Below are positions 1 through 6,340 of a DNA stretch of 9,263 nucleotides, one piece after another. The DNA lies in assembly GCA_046706145.1 (NCBI GenBank), contig JBJKPP010000097.1:1-9263 (forward strand). The letters are read 5' to 3'. Under the pieces are notes generated by a model. That model searched no databases. It was not told the DNA's origin and saw only the letters and a list, made by a program, of their open reading frames with translations. Within the stretch, counting starts at the first letter, position 1. Each line of letters begins with the position of its first letter. The translations under genes and the position numbers were made by a program. The DNA comes from JBJKPP01 sp046706145 (GTDB taxonomy: Bacteria > Bacteroidota > Ignavibacteria > Ignavibacteriales > Ignavibacteriaceae).

Positions 1-84
1 CTCAATCTCTATTCCTCTCTTTGAAAGCTCAGTGACAACTTCCTTAATTATTATTTCAATCAATTTGTTAATATCTATTTTCAA
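1..84 (-). CDS. Partial CDS: N-terminus of a probable BMC-targeted protein
   Basis: Only the first 28 codons are present; the gene runs off the left edge. The frame opens at a TTG (84-82) with an AGGA five bases upstream, and is closed upstream by an in-frame TAA at 114-112, so the start is well constrained although it is not ATG. The peptide begins (M)KIDINKLIEIIIKEVVTE and continues LSKRGIEIE. This is a short amphipathic helix of the type used as an encapsulation peptide by BMC cargo enzymes. It shares 13 of 25 aligned residues with the start of the upstream 74-residue protein (121-345). The gap between the two genes is 36 bp, so they are probably one operon. The full product could be a BMC aldehyde dehydrogenase, an aldolase or another cargo enzyme; nothing in the visible part decides this. 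Confidence 0.65.
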   Translation of the reverse strand, partial: MKIDINKLIEIIIKEVVTELSKRGIEIE

Positions 85-120
85 TATTTTCCTACCACAT
101 GTTTTTCCGCTTTAACTAAG

Positions 121-345
121 CTATAAAACCATGCAATCATTTAGTTCAGCTTTTATACTGATTAAATATTTCTTACTTAATTCTGAAGTTTTACAATTGC
201 TCGGGTTTACTTCTTTTATTGTACAAGAACATTTATGCTCGCTTACTTTATCTGCGGATACAACACTAATTCCCTTCCGCGCAAGTTCACTTACAACTTC
301 AGCCACAATCGTTTCAATAAGATTTTCAATATCCGGGTTCGACAC
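121..345 (-). CDS. Small Cys-containing protein with BMC encapsulation-type helix
   Basis: A 74-residue product that I do not recognise as a named family. It starts at GTG (345-343), which overlaps the TAG stop of the shell-protein gene by one base (TAGTG), a strong sign of translational coupling. Residues 5-27 (DIENLIETIVAEVVSELARKG...) form a predicted amphipathic helix like the encapsulation peptides of BMC cargo, and the next gene (1-84) has a clearly related one. Residues 39-51 carry three cysteines (C39, C41, C51) with a fourth at C71, and a second helical segment spans about 54-70. There is no room for a catalytic domain. It may be a small cargo adaptor, a redox or metal-binding accessory, or the remnant of a larger cargo protein. 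The operon position supports a real BMC gene; its function is unknown. Confidence 0.7.
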   Translation of the reverse strand: MSNPDIENLIETIVAEVVSELARKGISVVSADKVSEHKCSCTIKEVNPSNCKTSELSKKYLISIKAELNDCMVL

Positions 346-644
346 TAGGCACCATCTGATTTCTTATAAATATATTTTCTTCCCGAAGAGATCGAATCAA
401 TAATTCCTACAATAGTATTGTCCGTTGCGGCTTTCTCAGTTGTTTTTGTAAACCTGGCAGAAGAAGAAGAACAAACCAAAACAATATCTCCATTACCCGC
501 ACCGACAGAATCAGTGCATGCGGCACTCTTCTTAGTACCGGATAATTTTTCGTCCAGATATTCCACAACCAATAACTTCAGTCCGTCCATATTGCCGGCT
601 TTTTTAGTTGCTACCACGTTTCCTATTACTTTTCCAATCTTCAT
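345..644 (-). CDS. BMC pentameric vertex shell protein (EutN/CcmL family)
   Basis: This 99-residue protein is a BMC-P subunit. Five copies form a pentamer that caps the vertices of the polyhedral shell. It starts with the family's typical MKIGKVIGNVVATKKAG strand and continues with GLKLLVVEYLDE and the conserved VGAGNGDIVLVCSSSSAR segment (about residues 48-64), then ends with the GIIDSI strand near residue 80 that is usual for EutN/CcmL/CsoS4. The length is normal for the family. The ATG at 644 has an AGGA about 5 bases upstream and begins 9 bp after the pduL stop; its own stop overlaps the next gene. Family knowledge places it in any BMC type, so it proves a microcompartment without telling the substrate. 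It is the only gene of this four-gene run with an ATG start. Confidence 0.95.
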   Translation of the reverse strand: MKIGKVIGNVVATKKAGNMDGLKLLVVEYLDEKLSGTKKSAACTDSVGAGNGDIVLVCSSSSARFTKTTEKAATDNTIVGIIDSISSGRKYIYKKSDGA

Positions 645-653
645 ATTTCCTGC

Positions 654-1367
654 TTACATCTTTCCAATAAAATCGACATAACTTTCCATACGTACATTAG
701 CTGCATTTGCATCATCAGTATCAAGATGAATCTGCAGTTTCCAATTATCGTTTGTTCTAATAAGAACATTTTCAAAAACAGTTCCCTTCTCTCCTCCGAT
801 ACGAACCTTGCAAAAGTCACCGTTCTTTAATCCCATAGAAGCAGCTTGAGTATCCGTCATGTGGATATGTCTATTTGCAATGATGGCACACTTTTCAAGA
901 TATACAGAACTGTTTGGACCAACGAGAGTAAGAGGTGCGGCATCATCCAATTTACCAGAACTAGAAACCGGAGGGTTTATGCCAAGAAAGATCGCGTCTG
1001 TTAATGAAACTTCGACCTGATCGTATTTTCTAAGTGGGCCTAAAATTCTAACATTAGGAATACTTCGGAGTTTTGGTCCCACAATAGTTAAAGTATGTTT
1101 GGACGCAAATTCTCCAGGCTGATACAAAGGACGCATTGATTCAAACTCTGTGTTTTCGCCAAACAAAGCATGAAAAGTTTTTGGAGTTAAATGAATGTGG
1201 CGGTTTGAAATACCAAGAGGAATTCTGTTATGATTATTATTTTCACCGAAAGTATTTTGTTTATGAAAATAATTACTAAGAACAGCAGTATCGCTGTCAG
1301 ACAAAACACTTCTTACTTCCTGGGTAATTATTTCTATTAAATCCTGATCGGTTAAACTTCTATTCAA
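654..1367 (-). CDS. pduL: BMC phosphotransacylase (PduL family)
   Basis: A 237-residue PduL-type phosphate acyltransferase, which converts acyl-CoA plus phosphate to acyl-phosphate and CoA inside the BMC lumen, recycling CoA and feeding an acyl kinase. Two tandem PduL beta-barrel halves are visible. Each has an NRHIH motif: H57/H59 near GISNRHIHLT and H167/H169 near ANRHIHMT. R113 and E119 sit in GPLRKYDQVEVS and H214 in IHLDTDDANAA. Their spacing matches the dinuclear zinc and phosphate-binding residues I recall for the Rhodopseudomonas palustris enzyme. Residues 7-22 (DQDLIEIITQEVRSVL) form an encapsulation helix, followed by a low-complexity linker to about residue 48, so this is the BMC-targeted form. 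The start is TTG at 1367, supported by AGGAG at 1380-1376 eight bases upstream; no better start is visible. It is the first gene of the visible BMC operon. Confidence 0.93.
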   Translation of the reverse strand: MNRSLTDQDLIEIITQEVRSVLSDSDTAVLSNYFHKQNTFGENNNHNRIPLGISNRHIHLTPKTFHALFGENTEFESMRPLYQPGEFASKHTLTIVGPKLRSIPNVRILGPLRKYDQVEVSLTDAIFLGINPPVSSSGKLDDAAPLTLVGPNSSVYLEKCAIIANRHIHMTDTQAASMGLKNGDFCKVRIGGEKGTVFENVLIRTNDNWKLQIHLDTDDANAANVRMESYVDFIGKM

Positions 1368-1375
1368 AAAATATT

Positions 1376-1380
1376 CTCCT
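1376..1380 (-). promoter_or_regulatory. Shine-Dalgarno fixing the TTG start of pduL
   Basis: AGGAG on the minus strand, eight bases before TTG at 1367-1365. It is the strongest ribosome-binding site in the BMC operon and the reason for choosing TTG over a downstream start. Confidence 0.7.
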
Positions 1381-1448
1381 GAAAAAATATCCTTTTGGGT
1401 CTATCGAGTAATTATTCATTCTAATATGTTTCAATATTATTATTACTT

Positions 1449-1475
1449 TTTCTTTTCTTGACGCAAGAAAAGAAA
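1449..1475. repeat. Perfect 12-bp palindrome with 3-base loop
   Basis: The left arm TTTCTTTTCTTG (1449-1460) and right arm CAAGAAAAGAAA (1464-1475) are perfect inverted copies separated by ACG. A transcript from either strand would form a tight 12-bp hairpin. It may act as a terminator or processing site between deoR and pduL, or be the outer part of the interspersed repeat that follows. The arms are polypurine/polypyrimidine and the stem has few G-C pairs. Confidence 0.8.
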
Positions 1476-1486
1476 CAAAAGAACAT

Positions 1487-1623
1487 GTGCTGAAAAAGAA
1501 AAGCTAAAATTTAATTGCGTTCCGTTAAATCAAAATAACTCCCCCGACAAGTCAGGGTCAAACAGATTTTGATTTTTAACACTTTACTCCATAAGATTTC
1601 TTAACGCTTTTCTTTTTAGGCAC
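1487..1623. repeat. Nested imperfect inverted repeat, probable interspersed repeat element
   Basis: The outer arms 1487-1504 and 1606-1623 match at 16 of 18 positions as inverted copies (core AAAAAGAAAAGC). Inside them, 1524-1536 (GTTAAATCAAAAT) pairs with 1566-1580, with a 2-base length difference. At the centre, CCCCGAC-AA-GTCAGGG (1542-1557) forms a short GC-rich hairpin. The whole could fold as one long interrupted stem about 137 bases long. There is no transposase. The architecture and the CCCGAC/GTC core resemble multi-copy intergenic repeats I recall from Bacteroidota genomes; copy number cannot be seen here. Confidence 0.65.
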
Positions 1624-1754
1624 TCAGGCTCCTTTTCTAAGAACAAAAAATATTGACGAAATCTATTTAAGACCAATTAACAATTCTTATCAGGATCCAT
1701 TTTAATATATTGCCTTTACAAAATTAATATAGCTGTACAATATCTGCCGACTTG

Positions 1755-2525
1755 TTAATCTGCGATAAAGACTTCAATTCCTGCTCTCTTGAATTTATCT
1801 AATTCCTTTTTAGGTGCAGTTGAATCTGTAATTATTTTTGATATTTGAGATACATCAGCATAGGCTGCTAGACCAGATTGATTAAACTTACTGCCATCAA
1901 CTAAAACTATGACTTGTTTCGCCCGATTTACAACAAATTTCTTTAGTTCTATTTCAAGCAGATGCGCATCAGTTAAACCTTTTTCGTAAGAAATTCCCCA
2001 GGCACCGAGAAAAGCCTTTTGAATAATAAGATCCTTGAGGAAGTCATTTGTGGGCAGACCCATTATTGAACCTGAGGTATGTCTCAAATATCCACCTGGA
2101 AGCAAGACATTTATATTCTGACATCCCATTAATTCTATCGCAGTCCAAACTCCCGTTGGAATTACAGTAAGTTCTTTTAACTCATTTTTACCACGTAAGG
2201 CATGTGCAAGCGCTAGTGCTGTGGTACTTGAATCAAGTAAAATAGAATCCAGTGAATTGACAAATCGTGAGGCGAACTCACCTATCTTCCGTTTATTTTC
2301 AAAGTTCTGATTCTTACGGGTTTGAAAAGTAAATTCTTGTCTAATCCGTTCCTCAAGTAAACTAGCACCACCATGAGTTCTAGCCACTTTTCTCTGTTCC
2401 ACTAAAACATTCAGGTCCGAGCGGATTGTTACTTCAGAAACATTCAATTGATGACTTAACTCCGTCACAGATATATTTCCTTTTACTGCAAGCAGTTTCA
2501 AGATTTCCTGCTGTCTCGTGAGCAT
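1755..2525 (-). CDS. DeoR/GlpR-family transcriptional repressor
   Basis: A 256-residue regulator of normal family length. Residues 1-55 form the DeoR winged helix-turn-helix, with ISVTELSHQLNVSEVTIRSDL at about 18-38 and the family's THGGA at 50-54. The C-terminal part is the DeoRC sugar-phosphate sensor: LDSSTTALALA (97-107) as the phosphate-binding loop, PGG (143-145), AFLGAWGIS..GLTD (171-185), LVDGSKF (208-214, K213) and ITDS (232-235). Such proteins usually repress sugar-catabolic genes until a phosphorylated intermediate binds. The ATG at 2525 has an AAGG about 8 bases upstream. It lies upstream of and co-directional with the BMC operon and divergent from the mannose-isomerase gene, so it is well placed to control both sides and itself. 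PVM-type BMC loci also encode a DeoR regulator. The effector cannot be told from sequence. Confidence 0.92.
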   Translation of the reverse strand: MLTRQQEILKLLAVKGNISVTELSHQLNVSEVTIRSDLNVLVEQRKVARTHGGASLLEERIRQEFTFQTRKNQNFENKRKIGEFASRFVNSLDSILLDSSTTALALAHALRGKNELKELTVIPTGVWTAIELMGCQNINVLLPGGYLRHTSGSIMGLPTNDFLKDLIIQKAFLGAWGISYEKGLTDAHLLEIELKKFVVNRAKQVIVLVDGSKFNQSGLAAYADVSQISKIITDSTAPKKELDKFKRAGIEVFIAD

Positions 2526-2586
2526 TTAAAACCTTAATTATAAAATTACGTGTAATTTAAGTATATTTTCGTTTTCTTACAATATT

Positions 2587-2614
2587 TTTATGACTATTTA
2601 TGAATTATTTATGA
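2587..2614 (+). promoter_or_regulatory. Three helically phased TTTATGA direct repeats, candidate DeoR operator
   Basis: TTTATGA occurs at 2587-2593, 2597-2603 and 2608-2614, at steps of 10 and 11 bp, placing all three on one face of the helix. The last two share the longer TATTTATGA. The array lies 62-89 bp upstream of the deoR start, where autoregulation would act. DeoR-family proteins often bind short direct repeats spaced near one helical turn. The assignment to this regulator is inference, and AT-rich sequence makes chance repeats more likely. Confidence 0.45.
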
Positions 2615-2824
2615 TAATTTACTTTTGTCAAAATTTATACATAATTGAAACATTTAACTTGCACCTAACAAGACTAAAAAATTCGAAGGCAGGTTAATTA
2701 AGGAGCTTTTAAGTGGAAGACCAATTTATGATATCTGCTGCAATACAAAGCCTCATCCGAAAATAATCACGTTAAGATATAAACGAGGTTTAACATAACA
2801 TCGCTTGTGGGTTATAAAGTGTAT

Positions 2825-2833
2825 TGTGGATAA
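2825..2833 (-). promoter_or_regulatory. DnaA-box-like nonamer
   Basis: On the minus strand this reads TTATCCACA, a perfect match to the classical DnaA box. It is embedded in a 12-base string (ATTTATCCACAA) that recurs at 7689-7700 in the opposite orientation. A single box does not make an origin; it may be a DnaA-responsive or unrelated regulatory site, or chance. Confidence 0.35.
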
Positions 2834-2916
2834 ATTAAACTTCAAACTATAAATTAACGTTTATTAAATTAGTAGATTAAGGAAATTCGAGAAAGTTTAA
2901 CAGGATTAAATTCAAC

Positions 2917-4674
2917 ATGTCTGATTTTCAAAAACATCCCTTTGTCGATGTAGAGTACAATGCCGAAGTTTATATTGGGTGGAACGACATCTTGTCAGAA
3001 ATGAAATCAGCGATTTCTAAAATCGATAAGATAAAAAAAATAATCATTCTAGAATTGTATCACGGAGTATTTGAAGACGAGGTCATCAATAAATTATCAC
3101 ATGGATTAAGACCCAATTTACTAATCTTGTCAAAAAATCTATATCATACCGAAGATGAAATCAAAGAAATGGTATATCCTTATGTGACAGACGACCGAGT
3201 ATTCGGGCATCTAAGCAACCTTGAAATAGAAGCATATTTTAATAATGTAAAACTCGAACGGGCACGAGCAGAAATATCCAGGATCGTTGAAGGAACGGTG
3301 CTCGTTGCAGGAATAGGTGCTGCCGTTGTTTCACCAGAATGTGACTTGTTAATATATGCAGAGATGGCAAGATGGGAAATTCAAACCAGAATGCGTAAGC
3401 ATGAAATAAACAATTTAGGAGTGAAAAATAAAGATGTAGAAGACTGGGCTCTTCTGTACAAACAGAGTTACTTTGTTGATTGGCGTGTCTGTGACAGATT
3501 GAAAAAGAGAATTTTACATAAATGGGATTATGTATTAGACACAAACAATCGTGACGAGCCAAAAATGGTTAATGCAGAAGCTGTAAGAGAAGGTTTGCGC
3601 CAGTGTTTAGAACGTCCTTTTAGTGTAGTACCCTTTTTTGATCCTGGTCCATGGGGTGGTCAATGGCTGAAAAGAATTTGCAACCTAGATAGAAATGAAG
3701 ACAACTTTGCATGGTGTTTTAATTGTGTTCCCGAAGAAAATAGTTTACTCCTAAGGATAAACAAAAAGATTATTGAATTACCCTCGATTGATTTGGTTTT
3801 CTTTGATTCTCAGAAACTTCTGGGGGAAGAAGTCTACAATTATTTTGGGGATGAGTTCCCTATTCGTTTCGATTTTCTGGACACAATGGATGGCGGAAAT
3901 CTCAGTCTTCAAGTTCATCCCTTAAAAGAATATATTAAAGAAAAATTTGGTATGGAATATACACAAGATGAAAGCTATTATATTATGGATGCTAAACTAG
4001 GAGCAGTGGTCTATTTGGGTCTTAAAGAAGGAATAGACCAAAACGAAATGTTAAAAAAACTTGAGGAAGCACAAGAAGACAAGATAAAATTTGATACGGA
4101 AAAATTTGTTCAAACTTGGAATGTAAAAAAACACGATCATTTTTCTATTCCTGCGGGAACAATTCACTGCTCAGGAAAAGACTGCGTAGTTTTGGAAATT
4201 AGTGCCACCCCGTACATTTTCACCTTCAAACTTTGGGATTGGGGACGGTTAGGACTAGATGGAAAACCACGTCCTATAAACATTGAACACGGGAAAAATG
4301 TTATACAATGGAACAGAACCACGAATTGGACGGGAAAAAATCTAGTTAATAGAATTGAAAAAATTGATGAAGGAGATGGCTGGGTTGAAGAAAGGACAGG
4401 ACTTCATGAGAAAGAATTTATCGAAACACGTCGTCACTGGTTTAAAAAGGGCGTTCTTCATAACACAAATGGCGGCCTAAATGTTCTTAATCTAGTAGAA
4501 GGTAAAGAAGCTGTTGTCGAGAGTCTTACTGGTTTATTTGAACCTTTTGTAGTTCATTATGCAGAAACATTCATTGTGCCAGCTAGTATTGGACAATATT
4601 CAATACGCCCATATGGTAAAAGTGAAGGGCAGGTATGTGCTACTATTAAAGCGTACGTTAGAACAAATATATAA
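2917..4674 (+). CDS. manA: Long class I mannose-6-phosphate isomerase with kinase-like N-terminal region
   Basis: A 585-residue protein predicted to interconvert mannose-6-phosphate and fructose-6-phosphate. The catalytic cupin begins near PWGGQWL (245-251). The zinc ligands of type I isomerases are visible: Q332 and H334 in LSLQVHP, E352 in TQDESYYIMDAK, and H417 in IPAGTIHCSG. The conserved WDWGR arginine is R444. The enzyme alone usually needs 300-400 residues. The first ~230 residues are an extra region with a weak uridine-kinase-like pattern (TDDRVFGHLSNLEIEAYF, GTVLVAGIGAAVVSPECDLLIYA) but no Walker A loop where one would be expected (IIILELYHGVFEDE, 42-55). I recall this long form from Bacteroidota and some Firmicutes. 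The ATG at 2917 has only a distant AGGA. It is the first plus-strand gene, 99 bp before a sugar transporter. The gene symbol is by family; the true substrate could be another aldose-6-phosphate. Confidence 0.87.
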   Translation: MSDFQKHPFVDVEYNAEVYIGWNDILSEMKSAISKIDKIKKIIILELYHGVFEDEVINKLSHGLRPNLLILSKNLYHTEDEIKEMVYPYVTDDRVFGHLSNLEIEAYFNNVKLERARAEISRIVEGTVLVAGIGAAVVSPECDLLIYAEMARWEIQTRMRKHEINNLGVKNKDVEDWALLYKQSYFVDWRVCDRLKKRILHKWDYVLDTNNRDEPKMVNAEAVREGLRQCLERPFSVVPFFDPGPWGGQWLKRICNLDRNEDNFAWCFNCVPEENSLLLRINKKIIELPSIDLVFFDSQKLLGEEVYNYFGDEFPIRFDFLDTMDGGNLSLQVHPLKEYIKEKFGMEYTQDESYYIMDAKLGAVVYLGLKEGIDQNEMLKKLEEAQEDKIKFDTEKFVQTWNVKKHDHFSIPAGTIHCSGKDCVVLEISATPYIFTFKLWDWGRLGLDGKPRPINIEHGKNVIQWNRTTNWTGKNLVNRIEKIDEGDGWVEERTGLHEKEFIETRRHWFKKGVLHNTNGGLNVLNLVEGKEAVVESLTGLFEPFVVHYAETFIVPASIGQYSIRPYGKSEGQVCATIKAYVRTNI

Positions 4675-4773
4675 TATAGAAAAATGCTGAAAAGAAGATT
4701 CGGAATTCTTGTCCAAGTATTTTAATTTTTTAGGAAGAAGTGAAAAAATAATATACCATATCAGATTTCTCAC

Positions 4774-6108
4774 ATGAAACAAAGAAACAATACTTACTTA
4801 ATTCTCATTACCACCGCAGCTGCATTAGGCGGTTTACTTTTTGGTTTTGACACTGCAGTTATCTCTGGTGCGGTCCCGTTTATAAAAAACTATTTTAATC
4901 TAAATAATATAATGCTGGGTTGGGCTGTCAGTAGTTTACTAGTTGGATGCATCTTTGGCGTGATTGCTTCCAGTAAACCTTCGGATGTTTTCGGTCGGAA
5001 AAAGACGTTGCTTTTCGCAGCGCTTCTTTTTCTGATTTCAGCTATTGGTTCTGCGCTATCAGAACATTTAAACATTTTCATCACTTTCAGGTTCTTGGGA
5101 GGTGTTGCTGTTGGTACTGCAAGTGTATTAGCCCCTATGTATATATCAGAAATTTCCCCACCAGAGAAAAGAGGCGGTCTCGTTTCTTTGAACCAATTAG
5201 CGATCGTAATTGGAATACTCATAGCTTTCTTTTCAAACTATCTACTTTCTTCGACAGGAGAAAATAACTGGAGATGGATGCTTGCCGTAATGGGACTACC
5301 TGCATTGCTCTTTTTTGTGACACTGTTATTCATTCCAGAAAGTCCGCGCTGGCTTATTCAAAAAGGGAAAAGGAAAGAAGCATACAATATTATGGAGAAG
5401 ATAAGCGGAACAGAATTAGCAAAGATTGAACTAGAAGAAGTTGAGAAGTCCGTCACTTCTGAAAATAAGGGTTCATATAGAGAAGTTTTTTCTAAGAAGA
5501 TGAGTCCTTTGATTTGGATGGGAATTATTGTAGCTGTTTTTTCACAAGTTACAGGGATAAATTCTATAATGTATTATGCTCCAATGATCTTCGCAAAAAC
5601 TGGAATCGGGATGAACAATGCCTTTATGCAAACTATTGCTGTTGGTGCAGTCAACTTGATTTTCACGCTCGTTGCAATTAAATATATAGACAAATTTGGA
5701 CGTAAACCTCTTTTGATTGTCGGTTGTATTGGAATGGCAATATCCCTTTTCGTGATAGCTGCAGCTTTTTATCTTCATCAGTTTGGAGGAATTTTGATAC
5801 TACTATTTGTTCTAATTTATATAGCTTCATTTGCGGCGTCTTTAGGTCCGGTTACTTGGGTATTCGTAGCAGAAATATATCCAAATAGATTAAGAAGTGA
5901 GGCAATGTCAGTTGCGGTCGTATTTCTTTGGGCTGCTGTTTTTATTGTATCATTACTCTTCCCATATATGCTTAATGTTTTGGGTGGTGGTACAGCATTT
6001 TTAGTATTCGGAATCATGTGTTTGATTTATCTGGTATTCTTATTTGTAAAGGTACCCGAAACTAAAGGAAAAAGCCTGGAAGAATTGGAGAAAATTTTAA
6101 TTGGGTAG
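4774..6108 (+). CDS. MFS sugar:H+ symporter (XylE/GalP/AraE-like sugar porter)
   Basis: A 444-residue, 12-helix inner-membrane sugar porter of normal length. Its signatures are GGLLFGFDTAVISGA (19-33), with D26 at the place of the proton-coupling aspartate of XylE, SDVFGRKK (70-77), EKRGGLVSLNQ (131-141, with R133 and Q141), PESPRWL (188-194), SQVTGINSIMYYAPMIF (257-273), FGRK (308-311), GPVTWVFVAEIYP (358-370) and PETKG (428-432). In the helix-7 motif the usual QQ pair is SQ, so one sugar-contacting glutamine may be missing. The hydrophilic central loop lies at about 195-245. The start has no nearby Shine-Dalgarno; an in-frame TGA at 4741-4743 with no other start codon in between fixes ATG 4774. 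It probably imports the monosaccharide handled by the flanking isomerase and ROK kinase; D-xylose, galactose, glucose and mannose cannot be told apart from sequence. Confidence 0.92.
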   Translation: MKQRNNTYLILITTAAALGGLLFGFDTAVISGAVPFIKNYFNLNNIMLGWAVSSLLVGCIFGVIASSKPSDVFGRKKTLLFAALLFLISAIGSALSEHLNIFITFRFLGGVAVGTASVLAPMYISEISPPEKRGGLVSLNQLAIVIGILIAFFSNYLLSSTGENNWRWMLAVMGLPALLFFVTLLFIPESPRWLIQKGKRKEAYNIMEKISGTELAKIELEEVEKSVTSENKGSYREVFSKKMSPLIWMGIIVAVFSQVTGINSIMYYAPMIFAKTGIGMNNAFMQTIAVGAVNLIFTLVAIKYIDKFGRKPLLIVGCIGMAISLFVIAAAFYLHQFGGILILLFVLIYIASFAASLGPVTWVFVAEIYPNRLRSEAMSVAVVFLWAAVFIVSLLFPYMLNVLGGGTAFLVFGIMCLIYLVFLFVKVPETKGKSLEELEKILIG

Positions 6109-6217
6109 TAATTTCTCGCATGTTTTTCATATACGTCCAAATATAATACTGAACGTCAATCTTCATTTATTATTAGTATTTTTAATTGAGTTTAAATAAT
6201 TTTTTAAGCATTAAATT

Positions 6218-6247
6218 AAAAGGATTCGATAGAAACCTAATCCTTTT
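6218..6247 (+). terminator. Candidate intrinsic terminator after the sugar symporter
   Basis: AAAAGGATT (6218-6226) and AATCCTTTT (6239-6247) form a perfect 9-bp stem with a 12-base loop, followed by T and then ATAGATTATT. It lies about 110 bp after the transporter stop. The stem is AT-rich and the loop is large, so termination would be modest. It would separate the isomerase-transporter pair from the ROK kinase. Confidence 0.4.
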
Positions 6248-6340
6248 TATAGATTATTCTACAAAATGAAAAAGTTTAATAAAACTACTATTGATATGCT
6301 TGCTCATATTCCACCAACAAAATAGAATCGGAGATTATAA

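Larger units (their letters stand above)
1368..1754. other. 387-bp non-coding gap between deoR and the BMC operon
   Basis: No credible coding frame is present on either strand. The gap should contain the BMC operon promoter on its left side (about 1381-1448) and the 3' end of the deoR transcript on its right. I see no convincing -35/-10 pair. The central part is occupied by the palindrome at 1449-1475 and the nested inverted repeat at 1487-1623, described separately. Confidence 0.6.
2526..2916. other. 391-bp divergent regulatory region
   Basis: No convincing coding frame is visible. The region must hold promoters for deoR (leftward) and the isomerase gene (rightward). It contains the phased TTTATGA boxes (2587-2614), a fourth isolated TTTATGA at 2725-2731, a DnaA-box-like TGTGGATAA at 2825-2833, and two GTTTAACA octamers at 2788-2795 and 2895-2902, the latter 14 bp before the isomerase start. 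No consensus promoter stands out. Confidence 0.6.

Noticed and set aside
131..681. Two plus-strand open frames (131-403 and 418-681) opposite the BMC genes.
   Set aside because: They are antisense to clearly conserved shell and small-protein genes, have no family features and no good ribosome-binding sites.
1426..1435. ATTGAAACAT on the minus strand upstream of pduL, also present at 2644-2653 upstream of deoR, considered as a shared operator.
   Set aside because: A 10-base match between two AT-rich gaps of this size is about what chance would give, and there is no symmetry or phasing.
1487..1623. The nested repeat considered as a CRISPR fragment or an insertion sequence.
   Set aside because: There are no regularly spaced direct repeats, no transposase and no target-site duplication that I can see.
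1690..1754. TATATT/AATATA pairing after the deoR stop, considered as a terminator.
   Set aside because: The stem is only six A-T pairs with a long loop and no proper T tract.
3239..3562. A 107-codon minus-strand open frame inside the isomerase gene.
   Set aside because: It lies antisense to conserved coding sequence and its product is rich in His, Cys and Leu with no recognisable motif.
4684..4725. A 13-codon frame (MLKRRFGILVQVF) in the isomerase-transporter gap, considered as a leader peptide.
   Set aside because: There is no Shine-Dalgarno, no regulatory codon run and no attenuator-like pairing downstream.
4600..4782. A minus-strand 60-codon frame spanning the isomerase end and transporter start.
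   Set aside because: It overlaps both genes antisense and shows no homology signal or ribosome-binding site.
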